A stretch of DNA of 64,000 bases from Hymenobacter rigui (GCF_003944715.1 NZ_RWIT01000015.1:1-64000); one strand, 5' to 3'. Positions 1-8,881 are shown, counted from the stretch's first letter. Notes: generated by a model from the letters alone, not told the origin. Program-made: numbers and translations.

Positions 1-70
1 CCTGCCGGGCTCCGGGCTCAGTCAGCGCCTGCGCCACGCGCTGGCGCAAATCCATCGAATACGCTTGCAT
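1..70 (-). CDS. IS630-family transposase, N-terminal fragment cut by the window edge
   Basis: The minus strand from 70 reads 23 codons starting M-Q-A-Y-S-M-D-L-R-Q-R-V. The pattern aYS.DLRqRV is the usual opening of the helix-turn-helix domain of IS630 (Tc1/mariner-like) transposases. The rest lies outside the window, so completeness, terminal inverted repeats and the TA target duplication cannot be judged. No terminal repeat was recognised in the bases downstream of the start on the plus strand. Confidence 0.6.
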   Translation of the reverse strand, partial: MQAYSMDLRQRVAQALTEPGARQ

Positions 71-338
71 ATACCTGCTTACGTACGCTAGGCGACGGCA
101 GCTACACCGTTCATGAATCCGCTATATGCCACCGCTAATTTGTAGGGCTGATTGATCTAACTCAGATAGATGAGATGCTAGTATAAACAGACCAGCAATG
201 CCACCTCCCAGATTGTAATAGCTTAGCAGTTTTAGAACTCTGTTTTGCGGAATAAAACTATCGACTGGCATTAAGCAGTAGTTTGTTAAACATATAAGAA
301 AAAAATCACCTCAGCAGCCAATTGGCTTGCATAGCTCT

Positions 339-743
339 TCACGCCAGCAGCCGCGCCTGATTGGCCACGTTAATCAAGGCCGGGGCATTCTTGAGGGTAG
401 CCAATACTACTTCCTTGGCGGCTTGCTGCAGCTCGTCGCGGCTGATGTCGCGGGCTTCTTCGCGCACCAGCTCTGTGAGGGCGTGGAGGGCATGCTGCAC
501 GGCTTCGCGCCGGGGCCGCTCGGTGCGAAGCTCCTGGCGCACCTCGGCAAAGTGGGCCTGAATTTTCAGCCGCCGCAGGTGAAACACCGAGTCGCTGCAC
601 ACCTGGGGCTGGATGGTATCGAGCAGCTTCAGCAGCGGCAGCATCTGGGTGGCGGTAGCTCCTACCAGGCGCTGGCGGCGGCCAGGGCGGGCGCCAGAAT
701 GGGAAGCCCCATCAGCGGCGGGCTCCGGACTAGAAACAGACAT
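339..743 (-). CDS. hypothetical protein, helical, Arg/Glu-rich
   Basis: A 134-residue reading frame if the ATG at 743 is used; an in-frame start at 788 would add 15 residues. The N-terminal third is low in complexity (Ser, Pro, Gly, Arg) and the remainder is rich in Leu, Glu, Arg and Ala, consistent with helices. No signal peptide, membrane segment or motif was recognised. The family is unknown to me. The strand is chosen because it matches the neighbouring genes and gives plausible composition; the long plus-strand frame opposite (327-752) is the mirror image. The 268 bases to its left (71-338) are AT-richer and hold no gene I can support. Confidence 0.45.
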   Translation of the reverse strand: MSVSSPEPAADGASHSGARPGRRQRLVGATATQMLPLLKLLDTIQPQVCSDSVFHLRRLKIQAHFAEVRQELRTERPRREAVQHALHALTELVREEARDISRDELQQAAKEVVLATLKNAPALINVANQARLLA

Positions 744-823
744 TCGCAATAACCGGGTAAGTGGACGAGCGAGGCGCGTGATTTTCATAACAAGATACTG
801 TACCAGTTAATAATTACCGAACT

Positions 824-1516
824 CTACGCCCGCTCCCAAGCCAACTGACCCGAGGGCGTAGCTTCCTGCTGGGTACCAGAGGCCTTTGGAGCTAGCCACC
901 GGCGCAGGGCCCAGTGCGTGGGCAAGTAAATCACTACCAGCAGCGTGAGCATCCAGCCTACCAGGTAAAGCGGGGCGGGCAGCCAGGTTTGCGGGTGGGC
1001 GTCATCGAAACCGAACACGTAGTTGATGTTCACCGGAATCTTGGGGTCGGACAGCACGGTGCCGGCGGGCGGCAGCCAGAAGTAGGCCACCAGGCACAGC
1101 GCCCAAGCCAGCAGCGTCCAGGCGGGCAGGGCGCGCCGGTCGTAGCCCAGGCGCTTCACCAGAAAGAGGATCAGGAAGGGCAGCCAGCCGTGGAAGAACG
1201 AGAGCCCGCGCAGAAACAGGGAGCGGTTTTCATCGAACATGTAGGACGTCATGCCCAGCAGATGGTGGCCGCACAGCTCGCCCACAAAATCGGCGCACCA
1301 CAGCACCTGCGGCAGCAGGATGCCCACCGCAGCCATGGAGGCCGGCAGGCGGCGCTCCGTCCACACACTCACCAGGCACAGCAGCAGCGACACGTCGCAG
1401 AAGTACAGGAAGTTGGTGGGGCCGTAGTTCACCCAGTACACTGGTACCATCACCAGCAAAAAGGCGGTAAACACGAGTTTCAACCAAAGCGGCAGGCGAG
1501 CAGGTGTACGTTTCAT
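824..1516 (-). CDS. multi-pass membrane protein of unknown function
   Basis: A 230-residue protein starting at the ATG at 1516, which opens M-K-R-T-P-A-R-L-P-L-W, a basic stretch followed at once by the first hydrophobic helix; a longer frame to 1630 adds an unlikely Arg-rich leader. About six or seven hydrophobic segments are visible (for example near residues 10-30, 35-50, 60-75, 105-125, 135-155 and 185-205), with aromatic-rich loops. It resembles the small 'membrane-associated protein' families found across Bacteroidota and Planctomycetota, but no catalytic motif is visible. It is followed by no obvious operon partner. Confidence 0.6.
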   Translation of the reverse strand: MKRTPARLPLWLKLVFTAFLLVMVPVYWVNYGPTNFLYFCDVSLLLCLVSVWTERRLPASMAAVGILLPQVLWCADFVGELCGHHLLGMTSYMFDENRSLFLRGLSFFHGWLPFLILFLVKRLGYDRRALPAWTLLAWALCLVAYFWLPPAGTVLSDPKIPVNINYVFGFDDAHPQTWLPAPLYLVGWMLTLLVVIYLPTHWALRRWLAPKASGTQQEATPSGQLAWERA

Positions 1517-1751
1517 GGATGCGGAGAAGTAAGGTGCGAAACAACTATTGGTCCCCCGGCCACGCGGCGTACGGCGTTGCCCTGAGAGGATGCCCGAAGT
1601 AGCACCCCAGATTCGGCTTCGCCAGTTCAATCTATACTCACATCAGACTTTTAGCCTGGCTTCAATACCATGTAAAACAGGCCTTTATGGCTATTATCCT
1701 TTTTCAAATCAGACTTCATAAATAGCAACTAGCAGGCGTACAGCAATGGGT

Positions 1752-1798
1752 AAACGCACAGAAAGCGCCACCAATCTGGCGGCGCTTTCTGTGCGTTT
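1752..1798. terminator. perfect 18-base hairpin
   Basis: Bases 1752-1769 and 1781-1798 are perfect inverted complements (AAACGCACAGAAAGCGCC and its reverse complement) with an 11-base loop. T-runs flank both sides weakly. It lies between the genes at 824-1516 and 1959-2678, in a 442-base gap without a gene, and is most simply a terminator for the bshB1 transcript. Confidence 0.5.
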
Positions 1799-1819
1799 GT
1801 CTATGCTCTGTGAACAGCA

Positions 1820-1939
1820 GGCCCCAAGCACGTCATGCAGAGGCGGAGCCGAAGCATCTCGCGTGCTGATGTTGCAATACTAATCCTAACGCCAGCACGC
1901 GAGATGCTTCGCTGCGCTATGCATGACGTGCTTTGGGCC
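1820..1939. repeat. large imperfect palindromic intergenic repeat (REP/MITE-like)
   Basis: The left arm (about 1820-1869) and right arm (about 1892-1939) are nearly perfect inverted copies of about 46 bases. Both contain AAGCACGTCATGC and GAAGCATCTCGCGTGCTG, with a 22-base AT-richer loop. No coding capacity is apparent. The size and symmetry are like palindromic intergenic elements found in multiple genomic copies in GC-rich Bacteroidota; copy number cannot be tested here. Confidence 0.55.
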
Positions 1940-1958
1940 TATTTGCTGTCCATACAGC

Positions 1959-2678
1959 CTAAATAAGCTCGGTGATTTCACGCACGCCCAACGGCCGTTC
2001 CCGCGTGAAGCCTTCCCCGAACTCTACTCCAATCAGGTGGCCGAATTCCCGGGCCCGAGCCTCCATGAAGTTGCTGAATACCGGTGTGGATAGGTAAGTG
2101 CCGGGCTCGGTGCTTTCCGGGTCATGGAACTGGGAGCGGTATGCCTGAATACTCTCCCACTTTTTGGGCCAATGCGCCGTAATGTCCACCACGAAATCGG
2201 CCGGAATCTGGCGGTCCTGGATGTAGTGAAACACCAGCCGGGGCCGCCAGGGCTGCTGAGGCTGCCCGTCGTCGCCGAGAGTTTCAATCATGCGCAGCCC
2301 GCTCAGAAAGCATGATTCCGAGGCCAGCTGCGCCCCGCGGCCGTGGTCGGGGTGCCGGTCGTGGATGGCGTTGCAGAGGATGATATCGGGCTGGTAGCGG
2401 CGAATGGCGGTAATAACGGGCAGCTGATGCTCCCGGTCGTTGCGGAAGAAGCCGTCGGGCAGGCCCAGGTTTTCGCGGGCACTGAGACCCAGGATGCGGC
2501 TGGCGGCTTCGGCCTCCTGCGCCCGGGTAGCCGGCGTACCGCGCGTGCCCAGCTCACCCCGGGTAAAATCCACAATGCCGATTTTCTTACCGGCCGCTGC
2601 CGCTGCGAGCAGCGTACCGGCACAGGACATTTCTACATCGTCGGGGTGCGCCCCAAGGGCCAGGATATCAAGTTTCAT
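1959..2678 (-). CDS. bshB1: bacillithiol biosynthesis deacetylase BshB1 (LmbE/PIG-L family)
   Basis: A 239-residue zinc-dependent N-acetylglucosaminyl-malate deacetylase, the second step of bacillithiol synthesis, expected in the cytoplasm. The N-terminal metal site A-H-P-D-D is at residues 10-14, and the second motif H-P-D-H at 109-112 follows a typical 'HDRHPDHGRG' stretch; both are complete. The length fits the family. The start is the ATG at 2678; a TTG two codons upstream is possible. The C-terminal segment with many charged and aromatic residues (SQFHDPES, then EFGEGFTRERP) is typical of the BshB1 subgroup rather than of general LmbE enzymes. The other bacillithiol genes are not in the window. 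Confidence 0.88.
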   Translation of the reverse strand: MKLDILALGAHPDDVEMSCAGTLLAAAAAGKKIGIVDFTRGELGTRGTPATRAQEAEAASRILGLSARENLGLPDGFFRNDREHQLPVITAIRRYQPDIILCNAIHDRHPDHGRGAQLASESCFLSGLRMIETLGDDGQPQQPWRPRLVFHYIQDRQIPADFVVDITAHWPKKWESIQAYRSQFHDPESTEPGTYLSTPVFSNFMEARAREFGHLIGVEFGEGFTRERPLGVREITELI

Positions 2679-2698
2679 ATGCAATCAGTTGTCGGTTC

Positions 2699-2748
2699 CC
2701 AGTTGCGCGTTACCAGCCCCGTTCTGGTAACTGGTAACGCGCAACTGG
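2699..2748. terminator. perfect 18-base hairpin between bshB1 and the M23 peptidase gene
   Basis: Bases 2699-2716 and 2731-2748 are exact inverted complements (CCAGTTGCGCGTTACCAG and its complement). It starts five bases before the stop codon of the downstream-facing peptidase gene at 2753, so it probably ends that transcript before bshB1. Confidence 0.55.
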
Positions 2749-2752
2749 CAAC

Positions 2753-3910
2753 TCATTTAATCCGCAGCGTGCGGCCTACACGCAGTACGGCGGTACCGCC
2801 GTTCAGGCGCCGGATCTGGGCCTGGGAGACGCCGTACTTGTCGGCAATTTCTGATAGCGTATCCCCGCTCCGGATTTTGTGCGACACAATGCGGCGGGCC
2901 TGCGTAGGCTTTCCACTGCTGCTTCGGCTGCTGCTGCTGCCGCCGCTGCCCGCGCCCGGCACGCTGCCGCCGCGGTACCGCAACGACTTGCTGTAGTAGG
3001 CAAACAGGCCGGAGGTAATCTGGAAGTTGTCTTTGATGAGCCGGTAATCCGGGAAGTCGTACATCTGCTCCGGGTCGATGGGGTTGCCTTCGTAGCGAAC
3101 CTCAAAGTGCAGGTGAGAGCCGCTGCTGCGGCCGGTGCTGCCGCCCCGGCCAATCAGCTGCCCGGCCTTCACAAACGTACCCGGGGTTACCAATGACTTC
3201 TGCAAGTGGCCGTACAGCGTTTCGATGCCGTTGTAATGGCGCACCATAATGTAATTGCCGTAGCCCGAGCCATCCCATTTCACAATGCGCACAACGCCAT
3301 CAAAGGCCGCTTTTACTGAGTCGCCGGTTTCCAGGTCCAGGTCCACCCCATAGTGCCAGCGGTAGCCCCGGAAACCGAAGTCCGAGGTCATCGGGGTTTT
3401 GATCAGGGGCATCTTGGCGTAGCGCTGCTTTTCAGGCTCCGTCAGCTTCAGGTTCAGCGTGTCCTTGATGCGGCGGCCATCTACCCGGTACGGATTGATG
3501 TTGTGCGTGTCCCAGATAGCGTAATAACCCGCCACTTTAATCCAGGAAGAGTCAATTTTGACCTGCTCCGACACCTCCACAATCTCCTGCCCGCCCTCGT
3601 TCAGGGTGCTGGTGTCCTCGCTCACAATGGAGAGCTTTTTGGCCGGATTGAAGAAGATAGATTTAGCCGCGTCGGAATTTTCCTCAGGCAGTTCCTCCGT
3701 CTCAATCAGGATGGTCGTATCGGGCCGCACGTAGCGGATAGTCGGGGATTTGATGCGGAAAAAATCCTTCCGCTTGCCTGCCGAGCCGGCTTTCGCCTTT
3801 GGCTCCGGCGCTTTGCGCCGCTGGGCCAGCAGCTGGCCGGGCAAGCCAATAAACAGCCCGATCAGTAGCAGCGGCAGCAGCCAGGTTTTCAAAAAGTGCA
3901 GCAAGGGCAA
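2753..3910 (-). CDS. exported M23 metallopeptidase with C-terminal LysM domain
   Basis: About 385 residues. Residues 1-30 form a signal peptide (hydrophobic core L11-G25, cleavage near L-L-A-Q). A variable region follows, then a peptidase M23 (lysostaphin/LytM-type) domain at about 170-285 with all zinc and catalytic motifs: H186-Y-G-V-D190, Y-G-H235, and H266-L-H268. A Ser/Gly linker leads to a LysM peptidoglycan-binding domain at about 340-385 (V-S-H-K-I-R-S-G-D-T-L). The predicted role is periplasmic peptidoglycan endopeptidase activity in cell-wall growth or division. The start is uncertain: there is no ATG, and the reading frame opens at TTG 3910 directly before the signal peptide. Confidence 0.85.
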   Translation of the reverse strand: MPLLHFLKTWLLPLLLIGLFIGLPGQLLAQRRKAPEPKAKAGSAGKRKDFFRIKSPTIRYVRPDTTILIETEELPEENSDAAKSIFFNPAKKLSIVSEDTSTLNEGGQEIVEVSEQVKIDSSWIKVAGYYAIWDTHNINPYRVDGRRIKDTLNLKLTEPEKQRYAKMPLIKTPMTSDFGFRGYRWHYGVDLDLETGDSVKAAFDGVVRIVKWDGSGYGNYIMVRHYNGIETLYGHLQKSLVTPGTFVKAGQLIGRGGSTGRSSGSHLHFEVRYEGNPIDPEQMYDFPDYRLIKDNFQITSGLFAYYSKSLRYRGGSVPGAGSGGSSSSRSSSGKPTQARRIVSHKIRSGDTLSEIADKYGVSQAQIRRLNGGTAVLRVGRTLRIK

Positions 3911-3914
3911 AACA

Positions 3915-4028
3915 GTGAAATGGTGAAATAGTGAGCTGGTGAGTTAGTGACTTAGCGGGTTGAACGCACGGCCACCTTGAATAGTGTTTGGCGTCAAACT
4001 CACTAAATCACTAACTCACCATTTCACC
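3915..4028. repeat. inverted repeat of GTGA/TTAG-rich sequence
   Basis: GGTGAGTTAGTGACTTAG at 3938-3955 is mirrored by CTAAATCACTAACTCACC at 4003-4020, and GGTGAAAT/ATTTCACC blocks extend the symmetry on the outside. It fills the gap between trxB and the M23 gene, with the right arm ending at the trxB stop codon. It may serve as trxB terminator; the simple, degenerate arms look like a spreading intergenic repeat. Confidence 0.45.
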
Positions 4029-4975
4029 TAATGGTCGCCCAGGGCTGCCAAATACCGCTCGGCATCCAGGGCCGCCATGCAGCCGGAGCCGGCAGCCGTT
4101 ACGGCCTGGCGGTAGGTATAGTCCTGCACGTCACCGCAGGCAAATACCCCATCCACGTTGGTTTTGGCCGTGCCGGGAATGGTTTTCAGGTAGCCTTGCT
4201 CGTCGTGGTGCAGATAAGGCTGGAAGATCTTGGAGTTGGGCTCGTGGCCGATGGCCACAAAGAAGCCCTCAATGGCCAGGTCGCGGGTGGTGCCGTCCAG
4301 CACGTTCTTTACGCGGGCCCCATCCACGGCGTGCTCGCCCAGGATTTCGTCGGTTACCGTGTTCCAGAGCACCTCAATTTTGGGGTTGTCCATCACGCGT
4401 TTCTGCATGATTTTCGAGGCGCGCATCTCCCCTTTCCGCACAATCATGTACACCTTGTTGCACAGGTTGGCCAAGTACGTAGCCTCCTCGGCCGCCGTGT
4501 CGCCGGCACCCACAATGGCCACGTCCTTACCGCGGTAGAAGAACCCGTCGCACACGGCGCAGGCCGATACGCCCGAGCCGTTCAGACGCTGCTCCGAGGG
4601 CAGACCCAGCCACTTGGCCGAAGCTCCGGTGGCAATGATGATGGTGTCGGCGGTCAGCTCCAGGTTTTCGTCAATGGTCACCCGATGCGGGTGGCCCGAA
4701 AAGTCCACCGACGTAGCAATGCCGTAGCGGATGTCAGTACCGAAACGGGCAGCCTGCTTTTTCAGGTCTTCCATCATTTCGGGGCCCATAATACCATCGG
4801 GATAACCGGGGAAGTTCTCGACGTCGTTGGTGATAGTCAGTTGGCCGCCGGGCTGCAGGCCCTGGTACATCACCGGCTTAAGGTTTGCTCGGGCGGCATA
4901 AATAGCGGCTGTGTAGCCAGCCGGACCGGAACCGATAATCAGACACTTGATGTGCTCTGGAGTGGAAGTCGCCAT
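4028..4975 (-). CDS. trxB: thioredoxin reductase TrxB
   Basis: A 315-residue cytoplasmic flavoenzyme that passes electrons from NADPH to thioredoxin. The FAD-binding GSGPAG is at residues 15-20, the redox pair C139-A-V-C142 is intact, the NADPH-binding GAGDTA is at about 156-161, and the C-terminal FAD motif GVFACGDV is present. The length is exactly that of the low-molecular-weight bacterial enzyme. The ATG at 4975 gives a normal short leader before the first beta strand. It appears monocistronic, with a terminator (5167-5198) behind the upstream sigma-factor gene and a 240-base gap in front holding its promoter region. Confidence 0.95.
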   Translation of the reverse strand: MATSTPEHIKCLIIGSGPAGYTAAIYAARANLKPVMYQGLQPGGQLTITNDVENFPGYPDGIMGPEMMEDLKKQAARFGTDIRYGIATSVDFSGHPHRVTIDENLELTADTIIIATGASAKWLGLPSEQRLNGSGVSACAVCDGFFYRGKDVAIVGAGDTAAEEATYLANLCNKVYMIVRKGEMRASKIMQKRVMDNPKIEVLWNTVTDEILGEHAVDGARVKNVLDGTTRDLAIEGFFVAIGHEPNSKIFQPYLHHDEQGYLKTIPGTAKTNVDGVFACGDVQDYTYRQAVTAAGSGCMAALDAERYLAALGDH

Positions 4976-5166
4976 GAGAAAGTTCGAAGCGCAGGGTATG
5001 GCCCGCGCCGGGTAGAGTTAAGTTGGGGTGCAAAAGTACAAGTACGCCGGATTTTCGGCCGGTTCAGCTTCGCACTACCGAAATTAAGCCAACTTCCACG
5101 GTCCGTCACTTTGTCCGAAACGCCGAGAAAGGTGGATAATAGTAAGCCGGGGTACTGCACATCAAC

Positions 5167-5198
5167 AAAAAACCCCAACCAATGGTCAGGGTTTTTTG
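5167..5198 (-). terminator. terminator of the sigma-factor gene
   Basis: On the minus strand an ACCCTGACCA stem, a short loop and TGGTTGGGGTTTTTTG follow the sigma-factor stop codon at 5216 by 18 bases: a GC stem ending in a T-run, the form of an intrinsic terminator. Confidence 0.65.
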
Positions 5199-5215
5199 CA
5201 ACGGGGTAGAAAAAC

Positions 5216-6079
5216 TTACCCCAGATAGGGTTTCAGCGCTTTGCTGCGGGACGTATGACGCAAACGGCGGATAGCTTTTTCCTTGATCTGACGAACCCGC
5301 TCACGGGTCAGGTTAAACTTCTCCCCGATTTCTTCCAGCGTGAGCGAGTGTTCCCCGTTCAGGCCGAAGTAAAGTGTAATCACATCGGCTTCGCGCTTGG
5401 TGAGCGTGCTCAGGGCGCGCTGCACTTCCTTGCGGAGCGAGTCGTTCATCAGGCCGGTGTCGGGAGACTCCTCGTCCTCGTTTTCGAGCACGTCGAGCAG
5501 GCGGTTTTCTTCGCCCTGCACAAACGGCGCATCCACCGATACGTGGCGGCCCGAAATCTTGAGCGTATCCACCACTTCCGAGGTGGTCAACTCCAGTACT
5601 TCGGCAATTTCCTCGGGCGAAGGCTCGCGCTCAAACTTCTGCTCCAGCTCCGAGAACGACTTGCTGATTTTATTCAGCGAGCCAACCCGGTTCAGGGGCA
5701 GACGCACAATACGGCTCTGCTCGGCCAGGGCCTGCAGAATCGACTGGCGGATCCACCAAACGGCGTAGGAAATGAATTTGAAGCCCCGGGTTTCATCGAA
5801 GCGCTTGGCGGCTTTAATCAGGCCGAGGTTGCCCTCGTTGATCAAGTCGCCCAGGCTCAGTCCCTGGTTCTGGTACTGCTTGGCTACCGACACCACGAAG
5901 CGCAGGTTGGCCTTGGTGAGTTTTTCCAGCGCTTGCTGGTCACCTTCTTTGATGCGTTGCGCCAGCGTTACCTCCTCGTCGGGGGTTAGCAGATCCACCT
6001 TGCCAATCTCCTGGAGGTATTTATCCAGCGACTGGCTTTCGCGGTTGGTGATCTGCTTGCTGATTTTTAGCTGTCTCAT
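5216..6079 (-). CDS. rpoD: primary sigma factor RpoD/SigA, short Bacteroidota type
   Basis: A 287-residue sigma-70 factor that directs RNA polymerase to housekeeping promoters. Region 1.2 is at about 17-45, region 2 at about 50-120 (with DLINEGNLGLIKAAKRFD and FKFISYAVWWIRQSI, the core-binding and -10-recognising helices), region 3 at about 130-205 and region 4 at about 215-275 (SLTLEEIGEKFNLTRERVRQ, the -35 helix-turn-helix). The long region 1.1 of proteobacterial RpoD is missing, as is normal for the primary sigma factor of Bacteroidota. The ATG is at 6079. Terminators flank it on both sides, so it is probably a single-gene unit. Confidence 0.93.
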   Translation of the reverse strand: MRQLKISKQITNRESQSLDKYLQEIGKVDLLTPDEEVTLAQRIKEGDQQALEKLTKANLRFVVSVAKQYQNQGLSLGDLINEGNLGLIKAAKRFDETRGFKFISYAVWWIRQSILQALAEQSRIVRLPLNRVGSLNKISKSFSELEQKFEREPSPEEIAEVLELTTSEVVDTLKISGRHVSVDAPFVQGEENRLLDVLENEDEESPDTGLMNDSLRKEVQRALSTLTKREADVITLYFGLNGEHSLTLEEIGEKFNLTRERVRQIKEKAIRRLRHTSRSKALKPYLG

Positions 6080-6151
6080 TGCGGGCGCGAGAGAGTTGAG
6101 TTATTGATGCTAGTAAGGTCGTGTTGGTCCGGTATACGAGGGATACCCAAA

Positions 6152-6194
6152 CGCGGGTACCGGGTCAGTTGAGAGCAACACCCCGGTACCCGCG
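6152..6194 (-). terminator. hairpin downstream of pnp
   Basis: CGCGGGTACCGGG at 6152-6164 pairs with CCCGGTACCCGCG at 6182-6194. It lies 20 bases past the pnp stop codon (6214) on the minus strand, without a strong T-run. Confidence 0.5.
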
Positions 6195-6213
6195 AAAGTT
6201 CGGCGGCAGCGGG

Positions 6214-8373
6214 TTAAGCTGCGCCGTTGGAATCAGCAGCGCGCTCCGGCTTGGGCAGCAGCACCTTGCGCGACAAGCGGTATTTGCCCGTTTTCTTGTC
6301 GATGTCGAGCAGTTTTACGTCAATCTCCTGCCCTACTTCCAGCACGCCCTCCAGCGCAGCGAGGCGCTCGTGCGATACTTCCGAAATGTGCAACAGACCG
6401 TCTTTGCCCGGCATAATTTCTACGAAGGCACCGTAAGGCTGGATGCTGCGCACCTTGCCTTTGTAGGTGGCACCTACTTCCGGCACGGCGGCAATGGCCT
6501 GAATACGGCCGATAGCAGCCTGCATGTCTTCCTGGTTGGAAGCGTAGATGCTCACGTGACCTTTCTCGTCCTTCTCCTCGATGATTACCGTGGCGTTGGT
6601 GTCCTTCTGGATCTGCTGAATCACTTTGCCACCGGGCCCGATTACAGCGCCAATGAACTCTTTATCGATCAGCATTTTGTGCGAGCGAGGCGTATGCGGC
6701 TTCAGCTCGGCGGCAGGCTGGCTGATGGTCTTGGCCATCTCGCGCAGAATGTGCAGACGGCCTTCGCGGGCTTGGTGCAGGGCTGCCGTCATGATTTCGG
6801 CGCTCAAGCCCTGGATTTTGATGTCCATCTGGCAAGCCACGATACCTTTCTCGGTGCCGGTTACTTTGAAGTCCATGTCGCCGAGGTGGTCCTCATCGCC
6901 CAGGATATCCGAAAGCACGGCGTATTCGCCGGTTTCCTTGTCCTGCACGAGGCCCATGGCAATACCCGAAACGGCGGCGCGTACCGGAATACCCGCGTCC
7001 ATCAGGGCCATCGAGCCAGCGCACACCGTAGCCATCGACGAAGAGCCGTTCGACTCCAGGATGTCCGACACGATACGCACGGTGTAGGGGTTCTCGTCGT
7101 CGGAAGGCATTACCTTCTTCAGTGAGCGTTGAGCCAGGTTGCCGTGGCCGATTTCGCGACGGCCGGGGCCGCGGTTCGGCTTCACCTCACCGGTCGAGAA
7201 GGCCGGGAAGTTGTAGTGCAGCATGAACTTGCTGTAGCCCGAGGTCATAGCAGTGTCGATGATCTGCTCATCGAGCTTGGTGCCCAGAGCTACCGTGGTC
7301 AGCGACTGGGTTTCGCCGCGGGTGAACAAGGCTGAGCCGTGGGCACCGGGCAGGTAGTTCACTTCGCTCCAGATGGGGCGGATCTGCGTCAGGGCGCGGC
7401 CGTCCAGACGGGTGCGCTCCTTGATCATCATGTCGCGGATGGCTTTCTTCTCGGCCGAAGAGTAGTAGCGGCCAAACATCTTCATGTCCAGTTCCGGCTG
7501 CTCTTCCAGCAGCTGCTCGGTCAGCGTCTTTTTAACGGCGCTGAATGCCTCTTTCCGGCCCGATTTGCTGGTGTTGCCCGACTTGGCAATTTCGTAGGCC
7601 TGCTGGTACACGCCTTGGTGGATGCGCTTCTTCAGGTCGTCGTTTTCCTCGTACTTGGGGTACTCGCGCTTCACGTGGGATTTCTCCACTTCGGCGGCCA
7701 GCTCCTGCTGCACGCGCACCTGCTCCTTAATGGCTTCGTGGGCGAAGGCAATGGCTTCTACCATTTCTTCCTCGCTCACTTCGTTCATTTCGCCTTCCAC
7801 CATGGCTACCGAATCAGCCGTGGCACCCACGATCAGGTCGATGTCGGCGCGGGCAATGTCGGCGGTGAGGGGGTTGATCTGCAGCTTGCCGTCGATGCGG
7901 GCCACGCGAACTTCCGAGATGGGGCCAGCGAAGGGGATATCCGAAATCGAGAGGGCAGCCGAAGCGGCCAGCGCAGCCAGAGCGTCGGGCTGCACGGTTT
8001 TATCGGCCGAAATCAGGGTAATCATCACCTGCACCTCGTAGTGATAGTCCTTAGGGAACATCGGGCGCAGGATACGGTCTACAAGGCGGCACACCAGGAT
8101 TTCGTAATCCGAGAGGCGGCCTTCGCGGCGCTGGAACGAGCCGGGAATGTTGCCGGCACCACCGAATTTCTCCTGGTAGTCAACCGACAGGGGCAGGAAA
8201 TCCACGTCGCCGCGGGCGCTGGGCTGCGACACAACGGTAGCCAGCAGCATGGCATCGCCGAGGCGTACCACTACGGCGCCATCCGCAAATTTGGCCAGTT
8301 TGCCGGTTTCAATGGAAATCTGCCGTCCGTCGGGCAGCGTAATGTGTTTGGTAACCGCGTTGTAATTGGGCAT
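6214..8373 (-). CDS. pnp: polyribonucleotide nucleotidyltransferase (PNPase)
   Basis: A 719-residue phosphorolytic 3'-5' exoribonuclease of RNA decay. Order: first RNase PH-like domain (about 10-150), helical linker, second RNase PH domain (about 330-560), KH domain at about 567-625 with V-I-G-P-G-G-K-V-I-Q, and S1 RNA-binding domain at about 635-705 (Y-K-G-K-V near its start, then Y-G-A-F-V-E-I). The ATG at 8373 is chosen because M-P-N-Y-N-A matches the family's N-terminus; a frame running to 8502 is an unsupported extension. It lies 197 bases after rpsO with a terminator between them, the classical rpsO-pnp arrangement. Confidence 0.95.
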   Translation of the reverse strand: MPNYNAVTKHITLPDGRQISIETGKLAKFADGAVVVRLGDAMLLATVVSQPSARGDVDFLPLSVDYQEKFGGAGNIPGSFQRREGRLSDYEILVCRLVDRILRPMFPKDYHYEVQVMITLISADKTVQPDALAALAASAALSISDIPFAGPISEVRVARIDGKLQINPLTADIARADIDLIVGATADSVAMVEGEMNEVSEEEMVEAIAFAHEAIKEQVRVQQELAAEVEKSHVKREYPKYEENDDLKKRIHQGVYQQAYEIAKSGNTSKSGRKEAFSAVKKTLTEQLLEEQPELDMKMFGRYYSSAEKKAIRDMMIKERTRLDGRALTQIRPIWSEVNYLPGAHGSALFTRGETQSLTTVALGTKLDEQIIDTAMTSGYSKFMLHYNFPAFSTGEVKPNRGPGRREIGHGNLAQRSLKKVMPSDDENPYTVRIVSDILESNGSSSMATVCAGSMALMDAGIPVRAAVSGIAMGLVQDKETGEYAVLSDILGDEDHLGDMDFKVTGTEKGIVACQMDIKIQGLSAEIMTAALHQAREGRLHILREMAKTISQPAAELKPHTPRSHKMLIDKEFIGAVIGPGGKVIQQIQKDTNATVIIEEKDEKGHVSIYASNQEDMQAAIGRIQAIAAVPEVGATYKGKVRSIQPYGAFVEIMPGKDGLLHISEVSHERLAALEGVLEVGQEIDVKLLDIDKKTGKYRLSRKVLLPKPERAADSNGAA

Positions 8374-8511
8374 CTGAGAGGGTTGCTTTTGAAAAGCGTG
8401 CAGCGGGCGAGCAGCCGTAAAAACGGGGCCGGCAGCGGCCCCATTTTGCTCTAAAAAATCATATTCAGAAAAATCAACGTCCGAACCTAACAAATGGTGC
8501 ACTTGGTTTCG

Positions 8512-8557
8512 GACAAAAAAAGAGCAGGGAACCTTCCGGGGTGGAAGGCTCCCTGCT
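8512..8557 (-). terminator. terminator of rpsO
   Basis: On the minus strand GAGCAGGGAGCCTTCC pairs with GGAAGGTTCCCTGCTC, followed by a run of seven T. It starts 13 bases after the rpsO stop codon (8571), so it partly separates rpsO from pnp. Confidence 0.8.
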
Positions 8558-8570
8558 CCAGGCGGTGGGC

Positions 8571-8846
8571 TTACTTACGAATGCCCAGCTCCTTGATGAT
8601 GGCGCGGTAGCGGTTGATTTCGCGGTGCTGGAGGTAGTCCAGCATGCGACGACGCTTACCAACAAGCTTCAGCAGGCCCAGACGGGTCGAGAAGTCTTTT
8701 TTGTTCACTTTCAGGTGCTCAGTGAGGTGCGAGATGCGGTGCGTGAACAGCGCAATCTGAGCCTCGGCCGAACCCGTGTCGGTGGCTACTTTTTGCAGGC
8801 TGTTTTTCTCGAAAATAGCCTGTTTTGCTTCGGTAGTGAGTTTCAT
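8571..8846 (-). CDS. rpsO: 30S ribosomal protein S15
   Basis: A 91-residue protein of the small ribosomal subunit that binds 16S rRNA early in assembly. The family signature I-S-H-L-T-E-H-L-K ... D-F-S-T-R-L-G-L-L-K-L-V-G-K-R-R-R-M-L-D-Y-L is visible in pieces over residues 35-75, and the length is standard (about 89). It begins at the ATG at 8846 and is transcribed toward pnp. Confidence 0.95.
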   Translation of the reverse strand: MKLTTEAKQAIFEKNSLQKVATDTGSAEAQIALFTHRISHLTEHLKVNKKDFSTRLGLLKLVGKRRRMLDYLQHREINRYRAIIKELGIRK

Positions 8847-8881
8847 CGGCAGATAGGTTTCCCCGTCCTAGATTAAAAAAT

